A stretch of 17,492 nucleotides of DNA from DATLHO01 sp035539855 (GTDB lineage Bacteria; Bacteroidota; Ignavibacteria; OLB7). Shown one piece after another: positions 6,786 through 16,386 of this stretch; position 1 is the first letter of the stretch, and the number at the start of each line of letters is the position of its first letter. The stretch spans positions 1 through 17,492 of the forward strand of contig DATLHO010000051.1 in the NCBI GenBank assembly GCA_035539855.1. The letters are read 5' to 3'. The translations under genes and the position numbers were made by a program. Under the pieces are notes generated by a model. The model searched no databases. It was not told the origin of the DNA and saw nothing but the letters and a program-made list of their open reading frames with translations.

Positions 6786-9341
6786 ATGAGCTCCTCCAAC
6801 GACCACATCCCATCAGGGAACGGCCTCTCCATGAACAACGGCTCCAACGGCAACGGCTCGGGCAATCCCGGCGGACGAGCTCCGCTCGGCGCGCCCGTGG
6901 CCGGCCCTGCGCGGCCCATGGCGGCGGCTCCGGACCTGGCGCGCCTTCAGCGCTCGCTCGGGGAAACCGAGGAGAAGCGCCGCTTCAACGCGAGCGACTA
7001 CCTGCGCCTGCTCTGGAAGGGCAAGTGGATCGTCGGAGCATGCATCGCGGTCGCGGGACTGCTGACGGCATACTACACCTACTCGCTGCCGTACGTCTAC
7101 GAGGCCTCGTTGGACATCGCGCTGGAGAAGAACGAGGAGCAGCAGGTCTTCGCCCAACAGGTCTGGGGACGCAATCGCGACCGCGAGCTCAAGAACGAGC
7201 TGCAGTTCATGACGTCGCTGCCGGTCTACCAGCAGACGGCGCTGCGGCTGTACGAGCACCGCTTCGTCGACACGACCAGCCCGCAGTACGCCGACTCGAC
7301 GATCCCGCTGCTCGCCTCCGCCGAGGCCGCGCTCACCGCGCGGCTGCACGGGCTTTCCGAGTCGCAGAAGGTTGCCAAGATCATCGATCACATGGCCGGG
7401 GCGATCCAGTCGATGACGTCGATCCAGCCCTCGAAGGACGCCGACATCATCACGATCACGACGCGCAGCGGTGACCCGCGCGAGGCCGCGCTGATCACGA
7501 ACACGTACGCCGAGGTCTACGGCGAGCACAGCCGCACGCAGAACCAGCAGAAGGTCCGTGGCGTCGAGGAGTTCCTGCGGGGCAAGCTCGACACGACACA
7601 GCGCATGCTCACCGAGGCCGAGCTCGCGCTCAAGGGCTTCAAGGAGAGCGCCGGAGTCGCCGGCGACAACGTCGCGCCCGATGAGCTCGCGCAGCAGCGA
7701 TCGAACCTGCAGGAGTCCGCGAGTGCCGTCGCGATCGAGATCAACACGGTCGCGAGCCGGCTCGCCGAGACGAAGAAGCAGCTCGCCGCCATCGAGCCGA
7801 CGTACTCGACCGACCTGGCCGAGGCGCTGCCGGAGAAGATCACGGCGCTGACCTCACAACTGGCGCGCGAGGAGATGTCACTGAAGACGGTCACGACCGT
7901 CAATCCGAAGCGCGGCAGCGAGGTCGCCTATCAGCGCATGCTCGCGAGCAAGCGCCGCATGGTCGACGAGCTCCGCGCCGAGCTCGAGCGCAGCGTCACC
8001 CGGTACAAGGAGTCGAAGATCGGATCGCTCCCCGGCGCCAGCGATGTCTCCAGCGGTGGTCCCACCGGACCTCTGACGACGCTTCGCTCGCAGATCTTCA
8101 ACGACGAGATCGTGCTCAACTCGCTGCGCGCCAAGCAGGGCGCGATCGCCTCGGCGATCGGCTCGATCAGCGGCCAGCTCGCACAGATCCCGGCCAAGTC
8201 GATGACACTCGACCAGCTCGTGCGCGAGAAGAAGAGCAACGAGGAGATCACGAAGGAGCTGCAGACGCAGTTCACGAAGAAGATGATCGACAAGCAGGCG
8301 ATCCTCTCGAACGTGCGGATCATCTCCCCGGCGCAGGCGAACACGAACCCGATCAGCCCGAACCGCCGCGCGAACATGGTGCTCGGCACCCTCGTCGGGC
8401 TTGGTCTGGGCGTCGGCATCGTACTGCTGATCGCCTATGCCGACACGACGGTACACTCGCCGGACGAGCTGACGGAGAAGGGCTTCTCGGTGCTCGCGGC
8501 GATTCCCGCCATCGAGTCGAACGGCGGCGGCCGTGGAGTGCGCCGCATCGACGACGATGCCCGCGGGCGCGGGGCGATCTCGCCCCACCTGATCGCCTAC
8601 AGCGATCCGGATTCACCCGTGACCGAGTCGTACCGCTCGCTGCGCACGGCGATCCAGTTCGCGTCGATCGTCGAGCCCATCAAGATGCTGCTGGTGACCA
8701 GCTCGGTGCCGCAGGAGGGCAAGTCGACGACCTCGGCGAACCTCGCGATCGTCATGGCCAACAGCGGGCTGCGGACGCTGCTGATCGACTGCGATCTGCG
8801 CCGCCCGATCGCGCACGCAAACTTCGGAATGCCGAAGGAGCCCGGGCTCGTCAACGCGCTCATCGGTGAGGTTGCGCCGGAGGAGGCGATCCGCGCGAGC
8901 GGCATCCCGAACCTCGACGTGCTCGCCTCCGGGTCGATCCCGCCGAATCCGTCGGAGCTTCTCGGCTCGCGCCGCATGAGCGATCTGCTCGAGCTGTTGC
9001 GCGATCGCTACGACCTGGTGCTGATCGACTCGCCTCCGGTCGGCGTGGTCACCGACGGCGTGATCCTCTCGACGAAGGTCGACGCAACGATCGCGGTCGT
9101 GCGCGCGCACCGCACGCGGATGGAGTTTCTCGACCGCACCAGCGACGAGGTCAGCCGCGTGGGCGGTCCGTTGCTCGGCGTGGTGCTCAACGAGTTCGAT
9201 GCGTCGCAGAGCTACGGCTCGTCGTACAAGTACTACAAGTACTACAAGTACTACGGCTACTACGGATCGAACGACGCCCCGGGCGAGCGCAAGCGCCGCC
9301 GGGCGAAGACCGCTCGCAACAACGCGACGGCGACGAATTAG
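6786..9341 (+). CDS. Wzz/BY-kinase fusion, polysaccharide co-polymerase and tyrosine autokinase
   Basis: Proteins of this type (Wzc/ExoP-like) control chain length and export of capsule or exopolysaccharide; the cytoplasmic kinase phosphorylates its own tyrosine tail. The 851-residue product has a Gly/Asn/Ser-rich N-terminus, a Wzz-type start (about 65-80), TM1 (81-101), a long periplasmic region with coiled-coil character (about 230-510), a Pro motif (PISPNRR) just before TM2 (531-553), and a C-terminal kinase. The kinase has Walker A SSVPQEGKST at 639-648 with Lys646, Walker A' LLIDCDLRRP with Asp668 and Asp670, and Walker B LVLIDSPP with Asp748. Ten tyrosines fall within residues 810-826. 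ATG 6786 has a weak AGG seven bases upstream; ATG 6831, preceded by AGGGA, is the alternative and would give 836 residues. No glycosyltransferase, Wza or Wzy gene is nearby in the window. The family assignment is firm; the polymer is unknown. Confidence 0.92.
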   Translation: MSSSNDHIPSGNGLSMNNGSNGNGSGNPGGRAPLGAPVAGPARPMAAAPDLARLQRSLGETEEKRRFNASDYLRLLWKGKWIVGACIAVAGLLTAYYTYSLPYVYEASLDIALEKNEEQQVFAQQVWGRNRDRELKNELQFMTSLPVYQQTALRLYEHRFVDTTSPQYADSTIPLLASAEAALTARLHGLSESQKVAKIIDHMAGAIQSMTSIQPSKDADIITITTRSGDPREAALITNTYAEVYGEHSRTQNQQKVRGVEEFLRGKLDTTQRMLTEAELALKGFKESAGVAGDNVAPDELAQQRSNLQESASAVAIEINTVASRLAETKKQLAAIEPTYSTDLAEALPEKITALTSQLAREEMSLKTVTTVNPKRGSEVAYQRMLASKRRMVDELRAELERSVTRYKESKIGSLPGASDVSSGGPTGPLTTLRSQIFNDEIVLNSLRAKQGAIASAIGSISGQLAQIPAKSMTLDQLVREKKSNEEITKELQTQFTKKMIDKQAILSNVRIISPAQANTNPISPNRRANMVLGTLVGLGLGVGIVLLIAYADTTVHSPDELTEKGFSVLAAIPAIESNGGGRGVRRIDDDARGRGAISPHLIAYSDPDSPVTESYRSLRTAIQFASIVEPIKMLLVTSSVPQEGKSTTSANLAIVMANSGLRTLLIDCDLRRPIAHANFGMPKEPGLVNALIGEVAPEEAIRASGIPNLDVLASGSIPPNPSELLGSRRMSDLLELLRDRYDLVLIDSPPVGVVTDGVILSTKVDATIAVVRAHRTRMEFLDRTSDEVSRVGGPLLGVVLNEFDASQSYGSSYKYYKYYKYYGYYGSNDAPGERKRRRAKTARNNATATN
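9225..9254 (+). repeat. Nine-base tandem repeat encoding the tyrosine tail
   Basis: The unit TACTACAAG (Tyr-Tyr-Lys) is repeated, with a partial unit at each end, inside the BY-kinase gene. Because the unit is a multiple of three, gain or loss of copies would change the number of phosphorylatable tyrosines without shifting the frame. Confidence 0.75.
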
Positions 9342-9344
9342 TGC

Positions 9345-9368
9345 CTCGATCGGCGTTCGGCGATCGAG
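9345..9368 (+). terminator. Hairpin just after the BY-kinase gene
   Basis: CTCGATCG at 9345-9352 pairs perfectly with CGATCGAG at 9361-9368 across an eight-base loop, starting three bases after the stop codon. There is no T-tract, so intrinsic termination is doubtful; it may instead protect the 3' end. Confidence 0.4.
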
Positions 9369-9630
9369 CTAGAATCATCCGCTTCTGAGACAGTACAGAA
9401 CCACGGCGGGGATCGCTATCGCTCGAATCTCTACGGCGTACCGGCTGAAGCAGGCCTGACCATCGTGCGCGTGTCGCATCGGCGCGGAGCAATCCGCGAC
9501 CATGTGCGGCGCGCGGTGTAGTTTGTGCCGGCCGACGCATCCTCGATGCACGACTCTCCCCCGGCGTCACCCGGCGCCGACGTCGGACATTCGCCCTGTT
9601 CCAGGTTGAACCGTTGATTCCCGAAGTCTC
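9369..9630 (+). other. Non-coding leader / promoter region of sprA
   Basis: This gap of about 260 bases has no supported coding frame. It should hold the sprA promoter and 5' leader, but no good -35/-10 pair or Bacteroidota-type TTTG/TAnnTTTG pair was found. It contains a small hairpin (GCATC-ctc-GATGC, 9537-9549) and a ten-base palindrome, CCGACGTCGG, at 9577-9586. An in-frame stop at 9607-9609 closes the sprA frame upstream. Confidence 0.4.
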
Positions 9631-12600
9631 TTGAGCGTACGTCTTCACCGTCTTCTGCCTGCGCGTCTGCGCTGGATCGCGCTGTTCGTTCTCTCCGCAT
9701 CGGCTCCCGCGCTCGCGCAGGTCGATACGAGCGAGACGCGCCGCGACCGTTCCGACGTCCCGGCAACCACCCCTCGCATTCCCCTGTCCCCGTTCGAGAC
9801 CGAGTTCCCGTACGGCAGCGGCTATGGGCATCGCGTCGAGCTCGACAGCACGACGATGCAGGTCCGCATCTACGAGACGCTCTTCGGACAGCGCATCGGC
9901 CAGCCGCGCGCGATGAGCTTTGACGACTTCGTCGCCGAGCGCCAGCGCGAGACCGAGCGCAGGATGTGGGAGGAGCGCGCGCGCAAGTACGAGCTCAACA
10001 CGACCGCCGGCGAGCGTGACGAGCTCGAGAAGATCCTCGGCAGCGGAACGCAGATCGACATCCCCATCCCGCAGAATCCCCTGACCTCGATCTTCGGATC
10101 TCCCACGATCTCGATCAACGTCAACGGCTCGGTCAACGTCTCGGCCGGCTGGCAGTGGGACGACAACAACCTCACCGGCATCACCGACTACGGCTCGACG
10201 CAGTCGGCTCCGTTCTTCAATCAGAACATCCAGGTCAACGTCTCCGGCCGCGTCGGCGAGCTGCTGAAGCTCAACGCCGACTTCGACAACCAGAGGACGC
10301 TCGATCTGGAGAACCAGATGAAGATCTCCTTCGGCGGCGGTCCGGAGAGCGACGACAACATCATCCAGTCGGTCGAGGCGGGCAACGTCTCGCTGCAGTC
10401 GCCGAGCTCGCTGATCGGCGGAAGCCAGACGCTCTTCGGCGCGAAGGCGAGCTTCAAGTTCGGCAAGCTCTTCCTGACGGCGCTCGCATCGCAGAAGCGG
10501 GGCGAGCGCAAGACGGTCAACGTCGCCGGGGGCTCGGTCAAGCAGCAGATCTGCATCAAGCCCTACGACTACGCGATCAACCACTTCTGGCTCGCCGACG
10601 TCTACCGCAACTTCTACGACGAGTACTTCCGCAGCACGCCGCCGGCGGCGACGCCTGCGATGGCGCCGTTCACGATCCGCGACATCGAGGTCTACGAGCA
10701 GGTCAAGGATGGCTCGATCCCGGCGCAGTTCCGCGCGATCGCCTACGCCGATCTGCCCGCGGCCGACGCGGCCGGACGCTACTCGGGCTCGTTCAGCGAT
10801 CCGGTGATCGGCGGCCGCGCCGGCGAGATCCAGCGCGGCTCGTTCAAGAAGCTCACCTCCGGCACCGACTTCGAGATCGACCGCCAGCTCGGCACGCTGA
10901 CGATCCGCTCGCTGCAGGCCGACAAGATGTACGCGGTCGCCTACCGCACCGCCGACTCGATCTACGGCGAGTTCGCGAACACGCGTCCGGACAACGATTC
11001 GGCGACGGTGGTGCTGAAGCTCGTGTATGTGCCGAGCATGCAGCCGGAGTTCCGCTCGCTCTGGCGCCGGCAGATGAAGAACATCTACCCGCTGCAGGGC
11101 GTTCGCAACGTCGACGTCTCCGCATCGAAGATCACGATCACCTACGGCGTTCCCCCGGACACCAGCGCGGTGCTGCGCACCGAGGGCAACCCGCGCCTGG
11201 TCACGGTGCTCGGCGTCGACCGCGTCAACAACAGCGGCGACGCGCGCCCCGACGGCGAGTTCGACATCCGCTCGCAGTACATCTTCGACCCGGCCAACGG
11301 ACGCATCGTCTTCCCGTCGACCGAGCCCTTCCGCCGCCAGTTGCAGTCCTCCCTCGGCGCCAACGCCGAGCCCTACGTCCTCGACGCGATCTACGACCAG
11401 ACGCGTGACGAGGCGCAGCGCGACACGCGCGTCGGCAAGTACGCCATCTGCGGAGAGATCGCCGGCTCCGGCGGCTCGAAGATCTCGCTCGGCGCGTTCT
11501 ACCTGGCGCCGAACTCGATCAAGGTCTTCTCGAACGGCCAGGCGCTCGCAGAAGGTGTCGACTACCGTGTCGACGCCGTCTTCGGCGAGGTCACGCTGCT
11601 GTCGCCCCGCGCGAACAGCCCGACGGCGAACATCTCGGTCGAGTACGAGCAGAACGACTTCGCGACGATCGCCAACAAGACGCTCGTCGGCCTGCGCGGC
11701 GACTACGACCTGCTCAACAAGCGCTATGTCAAGTCGAAGCTCGGCATGACGTTCATGCGCTACGGCCAGTCGCTGCCGACCGACAAGGTGCAGATCTACT
11801 CGAACGACGAGTCGGTCGCCAACACGATGCTCGGCTTCGACGGCTTCATCGACTACCAGGCGAACTTCCTCACGCGCTGGATCGACGCGATCCCGCTGAT
11901 CGACACCAAGGAGCCCTCGACGCTGCGCCTGTCCGGCGAATGGGCGATGGTCATGCCGAACCCCGACACCAAGCCGAGTCTCGTCGCCGACGACGGCGGG
12001 CTGGGCGCGGCGTACATCGACGACTTCGAGTCCGGCGCGAAGCGCCAGATCCAGCTCGGCGTCAACTACACGTCGTGGTTCCCGGCCTCGCCGCCGGCCG
12101 ATCCCCGCAACGGCATCGACGACGAGGACCGCCTCGCGCACAAGGGCCACATGTGGTGGTACAACACGACCGGACTCAAGACAACGATCAAGGAGATCTG
12201 GCAGAACAAGGATCCCGAGCGCACGGCCTCGGCGACGACCGTGCTCGATCTCGTCTACGATCCGGCGCGGCGCGGCATCTACAACACCAACGTCGACTAC
12301 GAGAGCCAGTACAACGCCGGCGGCACGTTCCGCGACATGCTCTGGGGCGGCATGATGCGCTCGCTGTCGTTCTACGCGTCGAACCTCAACGAGGAGAACA
12401 TCGACTACATCGAGATCACGATGAAGGTCGAGACCGACGGCGACGTCAACCGTCATCAGTCCTCGAAGATGTTCATCGACCTCGGACAGATCTCCGAGGA
12501 CGTGATCCCGAACTTCAAGCACGACACCGAAGACGGCATCACCCCGAACAACACGCAGCAGGACGACGTGCTCAACGAGGGTGAGGATGTCGGCATCGAC

Positions 12601-15600
12601 GCGCTCGCCGACGCCGTCGAGCGCCAGCGCTTCCCGTCGCTCGGCGACGATCCGTCGCACGACAACCACGGCACGCCGCCGATCAATGCGACGCCGTTCG
12701 ACTACAATCAGGAGTACGATCTCTACGGGCGGGTCAACGGACAGGAAGGCAACCTCGGACCCCAGCAGGCGCCGCGTCCGGACGCCGAGGATCTCGACGG
12801 CAACAAGAGCGTCGACCTCGACAACTCGTACTTCACGTACGAGGTCAACCTCGACTTCGACGCCCTTCGCAACGCGCAGATCGTCGGCGGTGGCGACAAC
12901 CCGAACGGCTGGCGCACCTATCGCATCCCGCTGCGCACGGGATTTCAGAAGACGGGCAATCCCTCGTTCTCGAACGTCAAATACGTCCGCGTCCGCCTCG
13001 AGTCCAACGGCCGGCCGCTGAAGGTGCGCATCGCCGAGTTCAACCTCGTCGGATCCGACTGGCGCAATTACTCGTCCCCGATCGACTCGGCGCGCGATCC
13101 GAAACTCGACATCGCGTTCGTGAGCATCGAGGACAACGGTGGGCCGCCCGACTTCTACCTGCCGCCTCCGGGCGTCGAACGCGAGCCCGACGCGGTCAGC
13201 AACACGCTGAAGAACGAGCAGTCGCTGTCGGTGAGCGTCAAGGACCTCGATCGCGGTGAGACGCGCGCGGCGATCCGCGTGCGCCCGCGGGCCTTCGATG
13301 TGTTCAACTACAAGAAGATGAAGTTCTTCCTGCACGGCGGCGGCGACATGGACGCCGAGCAGATCGGCGGGCAGCCGGCGAAGGTCATCGCCTACATGCG
13401 CTTCGGCTGGGACTCGCTGAACTACTACGAGTACCGCGTGCCGCTGCTGCAGGGATGGAACGGCTACACGGTCGACTTCGACGCGCTGGCGGCGATCAAG
13501 CAGGAGCGCGGCAGCACGACGGGCAACGGCATCGCCTACTTCCCGGTGCCCGACGGCAACGGCGGCGTGCGCTCCGGAGAGCAGTTCGCCGTGCGCGGCC
13601 TTCCGTCGCTGACGCGCGTGCAGTTCATCTCCTTCGGCATTCTCAACAACGCCTACCCCGGCGCGCTCACCACGACGATGTGGGTCAACGAGCTGCGGGT
13701 GATCGGCGCGGAGAACTCGAACGACTGGGCGGCGAAGGTCTCCGCGGCCGTCAAGCTCGCGGACCTCGGCAACGTGTCGTTCAACGCCGAGCGGTTCAAT
13801 CCGAACTTCCACCGGCTCGAGGATCGTTTCGGCAATCGTGTCGAGTCGAGCAACTGGGCGATGAACTCGGTCTTCCAGCTCGAGAAGTTCGTGCCCGAGT
13901 CGTTCAAGGGAACGACGATCCCGCTGACGTACAACCACATCGAGCGGATCGAGAAGCCGCGCTACATCGCGCAGAGCGACGTCGAGGTCGACGCGGCCGT
14001 GCAGCGACTCGGTGAGAACCAGGCGATCCCGGCCGACGTGCGACAGCGCCGCGCCGACAGCCTCCGCCTCGCCTCGCAGACGCTCGTCGTGCAGGATGGC
14101 TTCGCGCTGCAGAACGTGCGGATCGCGTGGCCGGGACAGGTCTGGTGGGTGCGCGACATCTTCAATCGTCTGACGTTCGGCTACGACTACCGCCAGACGC
14201 GCCAGCGCTCGCCGCAGATCGATCAGCGCTTCGAGTGGCAGTGGCAGGCCCAGGCCGGCTATCAGGTGCCGATCCCGCGCAACTTCGACGTGCAGCCGTT
14301 CAAGAAGCTCTTCGAGGGTATCCCGCTGCTCGAGCACTGGAAGGACTTCCGCGTCAACTTCCTGCCGAACAACTTCGCGGCGAGCTCGGGCGTGACACGC
14401 TCGCGCACGACCGAGCAGTTGCGCGACGCGCTCGCACCGAGTCCGGTCGTTCGCGACTTCCGCGCGACGCGCGCGGCGCAGTTCACGTGGCCGCTGAGCG
14501 AGAACGGACTGCTCAACATCACGACCGACTACAACGTCGACGTCTCGAGCTCGCTGACGCACCTGGAGACCAACGAGTCGGGTCTGCAGCGCGAGGGCGC
14601 CGACATCGCGAAGGATCTCTTCTTCAACGAGGGGCGCCTGTTCAACTTCGGGCGGGACAACAACCTGCGGCAGACGTTCACGTTCAACTCGCGCCCGCGC
14701 CTGCCGCTGATCCCCGACCGGTTCTTCCGGATCACGACCGCGCGCTACTACGTGCAGTACCAGTGGCTCGACGAGCTGGCGACGAACCTGCAAAGCAACA
14801 ACTTCACCAAGTCGGCGCAGTGGACGAGCACCGCGACGCTCGGCGCTGAGATTCCGCTGATGGGCATCGGCAACGCTCTGTGGGGCGACAAGCCTTCCGG
14901 CGGCCGCGATACGACGAAGGATGAGTCGGGCATCGCCTCGGTGCTGCGCTACCTCATCAAGGTGCCGCTGCTCGAGTTCGAGCGCCTGTCGTTCAACTAC
15001 AAGCAGGACAACACCTCGAAGAACCCCGGCGTCGTCGGCTCGACCGGCGTGTCGAACCTCTGGGGACGCTCGTTGCTGTTCCGCTCGGAGAGTCCCGACT
15101 TCGGTCCGGGCGCGGCCTACCAGCTCGGCCTCATCAACGATCCGCACGGCGAGCTCGACTTCGGCTTCAAGAGCGCCTTCCCGTTCATCACGTTCGAGAA
15201 GAACAAGGGTGTGCGCGCGCCGAACATCTACGTGCTCGACAACTACACGCAGAAGAACAACCTGACGGCGTCGACCAGCCGCGCGCTCTGGCAGGGTGCT
15301 TCGCTGTCGATCAACTGGGGCGTCGACTGGGGGATCAACAAGAGCTTCTACATCCTGACCGACGGCAACGGCGTCTACGACTCGCTGTCGAACGTGCTGA
15401 CGACCGGCAACCTCAACCGCACGTACCTGAGCCTTCCGGACGTCTTCGGCTTCACGATCTTCGACAACGACATCGAGGGCGTCGTCAACGAGTACGCGCG
15501 GCGCAAGGCCGAGCTCGCGGCGCCGACGCTCGGCGGCACGACGCAGGCCGACACGCTCGCGTACAACCTCGCGTTCGTCGCGTACAACCGGCGGATCACC

Positions 15601-16329
15601 GAGCTGCTGAGCGAGACGTTCGAGGAGCAGCTCGAGTCGTTCAACTGGCTGCCGAAGGGCATCAGCTCGTACCTGCCGCGGATGAACTGGAACTTCACCT
15701 GGAACGGCTTCGAGAAGCTGCCGTTCCTCTCCGACTGGGCCCAGAGCGCGTCGATCCGTCACGCGTACACCGGCCGGTTCGTCCGCAACTTCCGCGAGTC
15801 CGATGAAGGCCGCGTGCCCGAGACGCAGACGGTCACGCGCGGATTCTCGCCGCTGGTGCAGCTGACGGTCACGGGCAAGCCCGACGTGTTCAACGGCACG
15901 GCGACCGGCTCGATCTCCTACAACACGACGACGGATTTCGCGCTGGTCACCGCGGCGCGCTCGGAGATCTCGAAGGAGCTCAAGAGCGACCTGCAGACGG
16001 AGGTGCGTTACCAGCGCCGCGGTCTGAAGCTTCCGATCTTCGGCATGAACCTGCGCAACGACGTCGAGTTCTCGTTCACGTTCACCTATGGCCGCACGCA
16101 GCGCAAGCGGTTCAACCTCACCGACTTCCGTCCCGAGGGCAACAACGACGGCGCGACGCGCATCAGCCTCCGGCCGAACGTCCGCTACTCGCTGTCGAAC
16201 ACCGTGACGGCGTCGGCGTTCCTGAGCTATGATGCGACGATCCCCGACGAGGAGGGCTCGCGCGACATTCGTCGGAGCACGACGAAGGTCGGTATCGACC
16301 TGCGCGTAGGCATCAGTGGAGGCCGCTGA
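9631..16329 (+). CDS. sprA: SprA/Sov-like giant outer-membrane protein (type IX secretion translocon family)
   Basis: SprA (Sov) is the very large outer-membrane beta-barrel through which type IX secretion substrates leave the cell in Bacteroidota. The 2,232-residue product has a signal peptide (1-29, cut after ALA before Gln30). It then shows the family N-terminal region: GSVNVSAGWQ near 167-176, the acidic NADFDNQRTLDLENQMK stretch near 212-228, and GNVSLQSPSSLIGGSQTLFG from 251. MKNIYPLQG follows at 482-490 and the hallmark YIDDFE at 795-800. An acidic DLDGNKSVDLD segment near 1054-1064, like the D-x-N-x-D blocks of other SprA proteins, precedes many alternating beta-strand-like stretches to the C-terminus. 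Size is close to the 2,400 residues of Flavobacterium SprA. The start is TTG: an in-frame stop lies at 9607 and no ATG or GTG occurs before the signal peptide. Family membership is well supported; type IX function is inferred because no other such gene is in the window. Confidence 0.86.
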   Translation: MSVRLHRLLPARLRWIALFVLSASAPALAQVDTSETRRDRSDVPATTPRIPLSPFETEFPYGSGYGHRVELDSTTMQVRIYETLFGQRIGQPRAMSFDDFVAERQRETERRMWEERARKYELNTTAGERDELEKILGSGTQIDIPIPQNPLTSIFGSPTISINVNGSVNVSAGWQWDDNNLTGITDYGSTQSAPFFNQNIQVNVSGRVGELLKLNADFDNQRTLDLENQMKISFGGGPESDDNIIQSVEAGNVSLQSPSSLIGGSQTLFGAKASFKFGKLFLTALASQKRGERKTVNVAGGSVKQQICIKPYDYAINHFWLADVYRNFYDEYFRSTPPAATPAMAPFTIRDIEVYEQVKDGSIPAQFRAIAYADLPAADAAGRYSGSFSDPVIGGRAGEIQRGSFKKLTSGTDFEIDRQLGTLTIRSLQADKMYAVAYRTADSIYGEFANTRPDNDSATVVLKLVYVPSMQPEFRSLWRRQMKNIYPLQGVRNVDVSASKITITYGVPPDTSAVLRTEGNPRLVTVLGVDRVNNSGDARPDGEFDIRSQYIFDPANGRIVFPSTEPFRRQLQSSLGANAEPYVLDAIYDQTRDEAQRDTRVGKYAICGEIAGSGGSKISLGAFYLAPNSIKVFSNGQALAEGVDYRVDAVFGEVTLLSPRANSPTANISVEYEQNDFATIANKTLVGLRGDYDLLNKRYVKSKLGMTFMRYGQSLPTDKVQIYSNDESVANTMLGFDGFIDYQANFLTRWIDAIPLIDTKEPSTLRLSGEWAMVMPNPDTKPSLVADDGGLGAAYIDDFESGAKRQIQLGVNYTSWFPASPPADPRNGIDDEDRLAHKGHMWWYNTTGLKTTIKEIWQNKDPERTASATTVLDLVYDPARRGIYNTNVDYESQYNAGGTFRDMLWGGMMRSLSFYASNLNEENIDYIEITMKVETDGDVNRHQSSKMFIDLGQISEDVIPNFKHDTEDGITPNNTQQDDVLNEGEDVGIDALADAVERQRFPSLGDDPSHDNHGTPPINATPFDYNQEYDLYGRVNGQEGNLGPQQAPRPDAEDLDGNKSVDLDNSYFTYEVNLDFDALRNAQIVGGGDNPNGWRTYRIPLRTGFQKTGNPSFSNVKYVRVRLESNGRPLKVRIAEFNLVGSDWRNYSSPIDSARDPKLDIAFVSIEDNGGPPDFYLPPPGVEREPDAVSNTLKNEQSLSVSVKDLDRGETRAAIRVRPRAFDVFNYKKMKFFLHGGGDMDAEQIGGQPAKVIAYMRFGWDSLNYYEYRVPLLQGWNGYTVDFDALAAIKQERGSTTGNGIAYFPVPDGNGGVRSGEQFAVRGLPSLTRVQFISFGILNNAYPGALTTTMWVNELRVIGAENSNDWAAKVSAAVKLADLGNVSFNAERFNPNFHRLEDRFGNRVESSNWAMNSVFQLEKFVPESFKGTTIPLTYNHIERIEKPRYIAQSDVEVDAAVQRLGENQAIPADVRQRRADSLRLASQTLVVQDGFALQNVRIAWPGQVWWVRDIFNRLTFGYDYRQTRQRSPQIDQRFEWQWQAQAGYQVPIPRNFDVQPFKKLFEGIPLLEHWKDFRVNFLPNNFAASSGVTRSRTTEQLRDALAPSPVVRDFRATRAAQFTWPLSENGLLNITTDYNVDVSSSLTHLETNESGLQREGADIAKDLFFNEGRLFNFGRDNNLRQTFTFNSRPRLPLIPDRFFRITTARYYVQYQWLDELATNLQSNNFTKSAQWTSTATLGAEIPLMGIGNALWGDKPSGGRDTTKDESGIASVLRYLIKVPLLEFERLSFNYKQDNTSKNPGVVGSTGVSNLWGRSLLFRSESPDFGPGAAYQLGLINDPHGELDFGFKSAFPFITFEKNKGVRAPNIYVLDNYTQKNNLTASTSRALWQGASLSINWGVDWGINKSFYILTDGNGVYDSLSNVLTTGNLNRTYLSLPDVFGFTIFDNDIEGVVNEYARRKAELAAPTLGGTTQADTLAYNLAFVAYNRRITELLSETFEEQLESFNWLPKGISSYLPRMNWNFTWNGFEKLPFLSDWAQSASIRHAYTGRFVRNFRESDEGRVPETQTVTRGFSPLVQLTVTGKPDVFNGTATGSISYNTTTDFALVTAARSEISKELKSDLQTEVRYQRRGLKLPIFGMNLRNDVEFSFTFTYGRTQRKRFNLTDFRPEGNNDGATRISLRPNVRYSLSNTVTASAFLSYDATIPDEEGSRDIRRSTTKVGIDLRVGISGGR

Positions 16330-16337
16330 CACACCCC

Positions 16338-16386
16338 GGCTGGCTCGATGCATGCGCATCGAGCCAGCCGCCCCTCTCAAGAGGGG
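16338..16386 (+). terminator. Double hairpin after sprA, probable terminator
   Basis: A perfect 14-bp stem (16338-16351 with 16356-16369, loop ATGC) begins eight bases after the sprA stop. A second hairpin follows at once (CCCCTC 16371-16376 with GAGGGG 16381-16386, loop TCAA). There is no T-tract, but the stem strength and position make a transcription end or 3' protecting structure for the 6.7-kb sprA mRNA likely. A weaker third stem (GAAGAG 16386-16391 with CTCTTC 16400-16405) overlaps its end. Confidence 0.65.

Noticed and set aside
9370..9375. TAGAAT as a -10 element for sprA
   Set aside because: No -35 at suitable distance, and it is about 255 bases before the start.
9431..9766. A 111-codon minus-strand frame over the sprA leader
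   Set aside because: Low-complexity Arg/Ala/Ser composition, overlaps the sprA signal peptide coding region, no supporting motif.
9187..16380. A 2,397-codon open frame antisense to sprA
   Set aside because: Its translation is Arg/Val/Asp/Leu-rich without motifs, and it mirrors the G/C-ending codon use of sprA. Long antisense frames are expected under such codon bias.
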